A stretch of DNA of 11,568 bases from Ignavibacteriaceae bacterium (GTDB lineage: Bacteria; Bacteroidota; Ignavibacteria; Ignavibacteriales; Ignavibacteriaceae): assembly GCA_031292465.1 (NCBI GenBank), contig JARLHB010000488.1, forward strand, positions 1-11,568, in the 5' to 3' direction. The notes beneath the pieces are model-generated. The model did no database searches. It was not told the origin of the DNA and was given only the letters and a program-made list of their open reading frames with translations. Made by a program: the position numbers and the translations under genes. Position 1 is the first letter of the stretch; each line of letters begins with the position of its first letter. Of this stretch, positions 7,359-11,568 are shown piece after piece.

Positions 7359-7820
7359 ATGGCTATTATGAAATGGAACCCGTCACGCGAGCTCTTAAAT
7401 GTTGAACGCGAAATGAATAAATTCTTTAATTCATTCGGCAGCAGGTTTGGCCTGATGGATACTGCAAATAACGACGAATATGAAAATGCTGTCTGGGCGC
7501 CTTTAACAGATATCTCAGAGGATAAAGATAATTATATTATTAAACTAGATCTTCCGGGCGTAAGCAAAGAAGATGTTAAGATATCATATTTGGACGGCCA
7601 GTTGAGCATCAGCGGCGAGCGCAAGCAGGAAAAAGAGACTAAAGAATTGAAGTTCCACAGAGTTGAAAGGACTTATGGAAGATATGTCAGGTCTTTTACT
7701 TTGCCGGGCGTAATTAAAGAAGATAAAATAGATGCCGAATTCAAAAACGGGCAGCTGCAAATAACGGTGCCTAAAGCTGAAGAGGCAAAACCCAAAGAAA
7801 TATCAATTAAAATTAATTAA
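7359..7820 (+). CDS. Small heat-shock protein, Hsp20/alpha-crystallin family
   Basis: Small heat-shock proteins form ATP-independent oligomers that hold unfolding proteins for later refolding. The 153-aa protein has a short N-terminal arm (1-44) and an alpha-crystallin domain (about 46-140) with DNYIIKLDLPGVSKEDVKI, RTYGRYVRSFTLPG and the NGQLQITVPK form of the conserved NGxLxIxxPK block (130-139). A C-terminal IXI motif, ISI (148-150), docks neighbouring subunits. I start at ATG 7359 (MAIMKWNP), preceded by AAAGGAG at 7342-7348. A reading from TTG at 7350 would place the start inside the ribosome-binding region. The gene is divergent from mnmE and is followed by an intrinsic terminator, so it is probably mainly monocistronic. 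Heat-dependent control is likely from the family, but no known heat-shock element is seen. Confidence 0.95.
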   Translation: MAIMKWNPSRELLNVEREMNKFFNSFGSRFGLMDTANNDEYENAVWAPLTDISEDKDNYIIKLDLPGVSKEDVKISYLDGQLSISGERKQEKETKELKFHRVERTYGRYVRSFTLPGVIKEDKIDAEFKNGQLQITVPKAEEAKPKEISIKIN

Positions 7821-7855
7821 TTTAAATTGATTGTATCAAAATAATTAATATTTTT

Positions 7856-7891
7856 GGAAGGGTAGCTGTTAAAGTTACCCTTTCGTTTTTA
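7856..7891 (+). terminator. Intrinsic terminator after hsp20
   Basis: GGAAGGGTAGCT (7856-7867) pairs with AGTTACCCTTTC (7873-7884) around a GTTAA loop. The stem is 12 bp with two G-U pairs and is followed by GTTTTTATT. Its placement 35 bp after the hsp20 stop fits a strong Rho-independent terminator separating hsp20 from the J-protein gene. Confidence 0.9.
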
Positions 7892-7944
7892 TTATAATTA
7901 TCTGAAGTCAGCAAAATTAATTTGTTTTAAACCGGGAATGATAA

Positions 7945-8874
7945 ATGGAATATAAAGATTACTATAAAACACTTGGTGTTAATAAAAATGCTACTACCGA
8001 AGAGATTAGGAAAGCTTACAGGCAGCTGGCAAAAAAATATCACCCCGATAAGAATCCCGGCAATAAGGCTTCGGAAGAGAAGTTTAAAGAAGTTACCGAA
8101 GCAAATGAAGTATTAAGCGATCCTGAAAAACGGAATAAATATGATATGCTGGGGGCAAACTGGAAACAGTACCAGACCTCCGGGGGGGCAAATGCAAACG
8201 ACTGGTTCAGCCAGTTTAATCAGGGCGGCGGCGGCAGCCGGTCATATGATTTTTCTTCAGACCCCGGAATGTTTGGCGGGGCAGGCAGTTTTTCCGATTT
8301 CTTTGAGAGTTTCTTTGGCGGCGGGCTGGGAGCTAAATCACGTACAAGTTCAAGATCCCAGGCCAGAAGAGGCAAAGATTTTGAATCAAAACTGACAATC
8401 TCTCTTGACGAAGCTTTTGCAGGTACGGAACGCGAATTTTCGATTGACGGGAGAAGATTAAAGGTAGTTATAACACCGGGTATTGAAAGCGGAAAAAAAT
8501 TAAGGCTGAGAAACCAGGGCGGCGAAGGCATCAACGGCGGCGACAGAGGCGACTTATATTTAACAATAAATATAGATAAACATCCTTCCTTTGACCGTAA
8601 AGGCGATGATCTTTATTATAACCTTGAAGTGGATTTATATACTGCAATACTCGGCGGTAAGAAACAATTAAAGACACTTGACGGCAAGACGATAAATATA
8701 ACTATACCGAAAGAAACGGATAACGAGACTGTATTAAGAATGAAGGGCCTGGGGATGCAGAAACCCGGCTTAGGCAAAGGTGATTTATTCGTTGTGATAA
8801 AAGTGAAAGTTCCAAAGAATTTATCGTCTGAAGAAAAATCTTTATTTGAAAAATTAGCGAAGTTAAGAAAATAG
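7945..8874 (+). CDS. J-domain co-chaperone, CbpA-like (DnaJ without zinc finger)
   Basis: J-domain proteins stimulate the ATPase of DnaK and deliver substrates to it. The 309-aa protein has an N-terminal J domain (about 3-70) with the essential HPD at 33-35 (KKYHPDKNPG). A Gly/Phe/Ser-rich linker follows (about 75-132: GGGGSRSYDF, FSDFFESFFGGG). Two beta-rich substrate-binding domains come next (about 145-300: FESKLTISLDEAFAGTERE, VVITPGIESGKKLRLRNQG, GDLYLTINIDKHPSFDRKGDDL). The CxxCxGxG zinc-finger repeats of true DnaJ are absent. Length and layout match CbpA (about 306 aa in E. coli), a class B J protein that can also bind curved DNA. The start ATG at 7945 has only a weak GGGA upstream. 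It sits between hsp20 and htpG on the same strand, so the setting is a chaperone group; no dnaK, grpE or cbpM is nearby. Confidence 0.92.
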   Translation: MEYKDYYKTLGVNKNATTEEIRKAYRQLAKKYHPDKNPGNKASEEKFKEVTEANEVLSDPEKRNKYDMLGANWKQYQTSGGANANDWFSQFNQGGGGSRSYDFSSDPGMFGGAGSFSDFFESFFGGGLGAKSRTSSRSQARRGKDFESKLTISLDEAFAGTEREFSIDGRRLKVVITPGIESGKKLRLRNQGGEGINGGDRGDLYLTINIDKHPSFDRKGDDLYYNLEVDLYTAILGGKKQLKTLDGKTINITIPKETDNETVLRMKGLGMQKPGLGKGDLFVVIKVKVPKNLSSEEKSLFEKLAKLRK

Positions 8875-8926
8875 TTAACAGCACTTATTGTTGCTAAGAT
8901 TATATCAATGATTTGGTTGCAACGAC

Positions 8927-9012
8927 CTCCCCGCAATCCCCTCCTCTGTAGGAGTCCTTCGGACTTGCTAAGGAGAGTAAGGGCTGATCAGCCTTAGGCT
9001 GAAGCCCGGGAG
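8927..9012. other. Structured GC-rich intergenic element (possible dispersed repeat or RNA)
   Basis: This GC-rich stretch interrupts AT-rich DNA between the J-protein gene and htpG. CTCCC (8927-8931) pairs with GGGAG (9008-9012) and encloses two hairpins. Hairpin 1 is CTCCT/AGGAG (8941-8945/8971-8975), continued by TAG/CTA and AGTCC/GGACT around a TTC loop. Hairpin 2 is GGGCT/AGCCC (8981-8985/9003-9007) with inner CAGCC/GGCTG (8989-8993/8997-9001) around TTA. The inner part also contains the perfect palindrome GGCTGATCAGCC (8982-8993). No U-tract follows, so it is a poor intrinsic terminator. The compact self-pairing form suggests a dispersed intergenic repeat or a structured RNA. No second copy is in the window. 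Confidence 0.5.
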
Positions 9013-9052
9013 TTATAAAGTAACGCAAAGTAAAAAAATAATTGTTTTACCT

Positions 9053-9076
9053 ATTACAGATTGAATAGGCTGTAAT
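9053..9076. repeat. Inverted repeat ATTACAG-N10-CTGTAAT
   Basis: A perfect 7-bp inverted repeat (9053-9059 and 9070-9076) lies 53-76 bp upstream of the htpG start codon, directly before the 18-bp palindrome. Spacing and position would suit a regulator site, but the motif is unknown to me and chance pairing is possible in such AT-rich DNA. Confidence 0.3.
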
Positions 9077-9080
9077 TAAA

Positions 9081-9098
9081 TAAATTGTTAACAATTTA
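9081..9098. promoter_or_regulatory. 18-bp perfect palindrome upstream of htpG
   Basis: TAAATTGTTAACAATTTA is a perfect 18-bp palindrome ending 30 bp before the htpG ATG. Perfect symmetry without a loop favours a dimeric DNA-binding protein over an RNA hairpin. It resembles no heat-shock operator I know (CIRCE has a 9-nt spacer and a different sequence). The weak promoter elements around it prevent a firm statement on whether it overlaps the -10/-35 region. Confidence 0.4.
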
Positions 9099-9128
9099 AT
9101 ATTTATATCAAATTCCAGAGGACTAAAA

Positions 9129-11039
9129 ATGGATTCAAAAGAGACAGGTACTAAAAAATATGAATTTAAAGCTGAAGTTAAACAACTGCTTGATATTCTT
9201 GTTCATTCACTTTATACAAGCAGGGAAATATTTTTAAGAGAAGTAATTTCAAATGCTTCCGATGCGCTTGATAAGTTAAGGTTTGAGTCAACACGCGGTA
9301 CGGAAATTACGGATAAAGATTTACCGCTTGAAATAAAAGTTGATTTTGATGAGAAGGCAAAGACAATAACTGTTACCGATACCGGTATTGGCATGACAAG
9401 CGATGAAGTAATTAAAAACATAGGTACAATTGCAAAATCAGGTTCTGCTGATTTTCTTAAACAATTAAAAGACAGCAAAGCTGATGCTAACAACATTATT
9501 GGGAAGTTCGGCGTTGGATTTTACTCTGTTTTTATGGTTGCTGAGGAAGTGATAATTAAAACAAAATCTTTTAAACAGGGCGAGCCTGCAATCGAGTGGC
9601 GGTCCAATGGTTTGGGCGATTATGAAATTGCCGAAATTGACGGCAGCATGAACCGCGGAACTATAGTTGAAATTCACTTAAAAGAAGATGCAAAAGAATT
9701 TGCCGAGAAATACAGGCTGGAAACAGTTATAAAAAAACACTCTAATTTTATTACCTTCCCTATTTATCTGGGCAGCGAAAAAATCAATACTGTTTCTGCA
9801 CTCTGGCGGGAACCCAAAACAAATGTAAAGAAAGAACAGTATGATGAATTTTATAAGTTCCTGTCTTATGACTCGGAAGAACCGGCGGATGTAATTCATG
9901 TAACTGTGGACGCCCCTATTCAGTTTAACGCTCTTATGTTTATCCCTAAGAAAAGCTATGATTTCTTCGGCTACAACAGGGACGATCACGGGCTGGATTT
10001 GTATGTAAGAAGAGTACTGATTCAGCATAAGAATAAAGATTTATTGCCGGAATATCTGGGATTTGTTAAAGGCGTTGTTGATTCGGAAGATTTGCCGCTG
10101 AATATTTCAAGGGAAACTCTTCAGGAAAATCTTGTATTTACAAAAATTGCACAAAACATTACCGGGCAGGTTCTATCATATTTATTAAAAAAAGCTAAAG
10201 ACGAGCCGGAAAAATATGCAGAGTTCTGGAAAGAACACGGCAGAATATTTAAGATGGGATACTCGGATTTTGCAAATCTTGAAAAATATAACGAGTTATT
10301 AAGGTTTAACTCATCCTCAAATGAAGATGCTAAAGGATTAACCTCGCTGGATGAATATGTTTCAAGATTTAAAGAAGATCAAAAAGAAATATATTATGCT
10401 TTCGGCAACAGCCGGGAAGCAATAAGCCAGGACCCGCATCTGGAAATTTTTAAGAATAAAGGATTGGAAGTCTTATATTTATATGACCCGCTTGATGAGT
10501 TTGTTATCAGTACCGTTAGAAAATATAAAGATTATGAGTTTAAATCCGTTGATTCCGTTGAGCTGAAAAACCTCGATAAGTACAATGACCTTGAAGAGAA
10601 AAAAGATAAGCCGGCGGATTTAAGTCAGGAAGATGGAAAGCATTTTGACAGCCTGCTGAGCAGGATTAAAGATATTTTAGGCGACAGGGTTGTTGAAGTT
10701 AAAGAGTCAAAAAGATTATCAGGCAGTCCCGCTATACTTGTTAACCCGGATGATTCGATGTCATCAACAATGCAGAAAATATTACGGATGACGAATAAAG
10801 ATATGGGTGCACAAAAGAAAGTATTTGAGATAAACAGAGATCATAAATTAGTAAGAAACCTATTAAAAGTATTTAAGTCGAATTCACAGGATGAATATAT
10901 AACGAATGTAGTTGAAGAACTGTTTGAGTCTGCCCTTCTTTTGGATGGCAGCCTGGACGACCCGCATAAATTAGTAACAAGGCTAAATAAGCTGCTTGAA
11001 CAGTCAAGCGACTTATACACTGAGAAAAACAAATTGTAA
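9129..11039 (+). CDS. htpG: Chaperone HtpG (bacterial Hsp90)
   Basis: HtpG is a cytosolic homodimeric ATPase that remodels late folding intermediates, often together with DnaK. The 636-aa length is typical (624 in E. coli). The N-terminal GHKL ATPase domain has REIFLREVISNASDALDKLR (32-51) with catalytic Glu38 and Mg-binding Asn42. DTGIGM (84-89) and the lid motif IGKFGVGFYS (124-133) follow. The middle domain (about 230-500) contains LPLNISRETLQEN (322-334), whose Arg328 contacts the ATP gamma-phosphate. The C-terminal dimerisation domain ends LLEQSSDLYTEKNKL. The ATG at 9129 follows AGAGGA at a good distance. A hairpin terminator follows the stop. A diverged second copy of its last 22 codons lies 75 bp further on. 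All nucleotide-binding residues look intact, so the gene should be functional. Confidence 0.98.
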   Translation: MDSKETGTKKYEFKAEVKQLLDILVHSLYTSREIFLREVISNASDALDKLRFESTRGTEITDKDLPLEIKVDFDEKAKTITVTDTGIGMTSDEVIKNIGTIAKSGSADFLKQLKDSKADANNIIGKFGVGFYSVFMVAEEVIIKTKSFKQGEPAIEWRSNGLGDYEIAEIDGSMNRGTIVEIHLKEDAKEFAEKYRLETVIKKHSNFITFPIYLGSEKINTVSALWREPKTNVKKEQYDEFYKFLSYDSEEPADVIHVTVDAPIQFNALMFIPKKSYDFFGYNRDDHGLDLYVRRVLIQHKNKDLLPEYLGFVKGVVDSEDLPLNISRETLQENLVFTKIAQNITGQVLSYLLKKAKDEPEKYAEFWKEHGRIFKMGYSDFANLEKYNELLRFNSSSNEDAKGLTSLDEYVSRFKEDQKEIYYAFGNSREAISQDPHLEIFKNKGLEVLYLYDPLDEFVISTVRKYKDYEFKSVDSVELKNLDKYNDLEEKKDKPADLSQEDGKHFDSLLSRIKDILGDRVVEVKESKRLSGSPAILVNPDDSMSSTMQKILRMTNKDMGAQKKVFEINRDHKLVRNLLKVFKSNSQDEYITNVVEELFESALLLDGSLDDPHKLVTRLNKLLEQSSDLYTEKNKL

Positions 11040-11051
11040 CTTTTGAAAAAC

Positions 11052-11082
11052 CTCCAGGGATTTCCTAAACCCTGGAGATTTT
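11052..11082 (+). terminator. Intrinsic terminator after htpG
   Basis: CTCCAGGG (11052-11059) pairs perfectly with CCCTGGAG (11070-11077), and TTT/AAA inside can extend the stem past a bulged A. ATTTTG follows as a short, imperfect U-tract. It lies 12 bp after the htpG stop codon. Confidence 0.75.
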
Positions 11083-11114
11083 GAGAGGCAAAAAAGAAAT
11101 GATATGGCATTTAA

Positions 11115-11183
11115 TTGGTAACAAGATTTTATAAGCTGCTTGAAGAGTCAAGCGACTTATATACTGAAAGGAATAAACTGTAA
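11115..11183 (+). pseudogene. Relic of a second htpG 3' end
   Basis: These 69 bp align without gaps to the last 69 bp of htpG (10971-11039) with 57 identities by hand count, stop codon included. Both encode 22 residues: here LVTRFYKLLEESSDLYTERNKL against LVTRLNKLLEQSSDLYTEKNKL in htpG, 18 identical. A TAA stop lies immediately upstream in the same frame, and similarity fades within about 10 bp beyond a one-base indel. No start codon or upstream domain remains, so it cannot encode a useful protein. Six of the ten changed codons are synonymous, which suggests the copy diverged while still under protein-level selection and was then lost. It may be the tail of an old paralogue, or of the resident gene left after replacement by a related htpG. 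Confidence 0.85.
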
Positions 11184-11302
11184 GTTCAATTTGATTAAAA
11201 AATAACTTTTATCTTTCTATCAGTATAAATTTTAGTGTTTTTTATTTTTTTTCAATATTTATATAAAAATATTAGAAAAAATAAATGTAAGGACTTAGAA
11301 AA
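11184..11302. other. AT-rich non-coding stretch before the small ORF
   Basis: Extremely AT-rich, with long T runs and an AATATTT/AAATATT hairpin (11254-11260/11267-11273) made only of A-T pairs. It probably contains the promoter of the following small ORF, but no element is distinct enough to name. Confidence 0.4.
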
Positions 11303-11548
11303 ATGAAAACTATATGTAAAATTGCTATTATCTCCACAACAATGTTAGTTATAAATGAGAGTTTAACTCATTTAAATAACAATATATATATGATGCCTAC
11401 TCTCATTAACGAAATTAATGTAAGTTATTATGGAGATCATTTACACAATGAAATTAATTCATTCAACTATGTTAATAATTTGCAGACAGCTTCCGGAAGT
11501 TTAAGTGGTTTTTTAACTAGTTCAGCAACAAGTTCGTTTGAATATTAA
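11303..11548 (+). CDS. Small hypothetical protein, possibly exported (81 aa)
   Basis: I do not recognise this 81-aa product. It starts MKTICKIAIISTTMLVINESL: two Lys and then a short hydrophobic run (7-17), which could be a weak signal peptide or membrane anchor. No clear cleavage site or lipobox is seen. The middle is Asn- and Tyr-rich (NNNIYMMPTLINEINVSYYG, DHLHNEINSFNYVNN), and the tail is Ser/Thr/Gly-rich (SGSLSGFLTSSATSSFEY). AAGGA lies 9 nt before the ATG at 11303, a good ribosome-binding site that supports a real gene. Against it are its short length, low complexity and very AT-rich setting. It lies just beyond the htpG relic, in what may be a rearranged junction. Confidence 0.4.
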   Translation: MKTICKIAIISTTMLVINESLTHLNNNIYMMPTLINEINVSYYGDHLHNEINSFNYVNNLQTASGSLSGFLTSSATSSFEY

Positions 11549-11568
11549 CCGTGTTTAGATAGAATAAA

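Noticed and set aside
8220..8534. 104-aa minus-strand frame inside the J-protein gene
   Set aside because: Mirror of the Gly-rich linker (it reads as Pro/Ser-rich); typical shadow frame.
7945..8874. Full DnaJ assignment
   Set aside because: No CxxCxGxG zinc-finger repeats and only 309 aa; CbpA-like is the better call.

Overview
The window reads as an ordinary bacterial chromosome segment, AT-rich with moderately GC-richer genes. I infer a member of the Bacteroidota/Ignavibacteriota (FCB) side of the tree. Reasons are the general protein style, several genes without a clear Shine-Dalgarno sequence beside others with a strong one, and a possible TAnnTTTG-type promoter before mnmE. This placement is inference; no rRNA or phylogenetic marker was compared.

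Left part (1-6968, all on the minus strand, transcribed right to left): mnmE, then an intergenic stretch with two parS-type ParB-binding sites, then mnmG, rsmG, murQ, a secreted PAP2-family phosphatase, and the 5' part of mfd, which runs off the left edge. MnmE and MnmG together modify the wobble uridine of tRNAs, and RsmG methylates 16S rRNA. This trio commonly lies near the replication origin next to parA-parB. Here the parS sites are present, but the place after rsmG is taken by murQ (MurNAc-6-phosphate recycling), whose GTG start overlaps the rsmG stop. A PAP2 lipid-phosphate phosphatase follows, so the tail of the cluster leans towards cell-wall recycling before ending in transcription-coupled repair (mfd).

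Middle (6969-7358): a 390-bp divergent intergenic region between mnmE and the chaperone genes. It holds a nested, concentric dyad (7154-7192), several small inverted repeats in the presumed hsp20 leader, and no convincing gene.

Right part (7359-11039, plus strand): a stress-chaperone group of a small heat-shock protein (Hsp20), a CbpA-like J-domain protein without the DnaJ zinc finger, and HtpG (bacterial Hsp90). Hsp20 is followed by a strong intrinsic terminator. The gap between the J-protein gene and htpG carries a compact GC-rich element that can fold as two hairpins closed by a short stem, plus an 18-bp perfect palindrome just before htpG. After the htpG terminator lies a diverged second copy of the last 22 htpG codons, stop included: a relic of another htpG copy or allele. 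The far right is very AT-rich and has one small unknown ORF (81 aa) with a good ribosome-binding site.

I see no phage, insertion sequence, CRISPR array, tRNA, rRNA or defence system. The most informative signals are the parS pair inside the mnmE-mnmG cluster, the htpG tail relic, and the structured intergenic element at 8927-9012.
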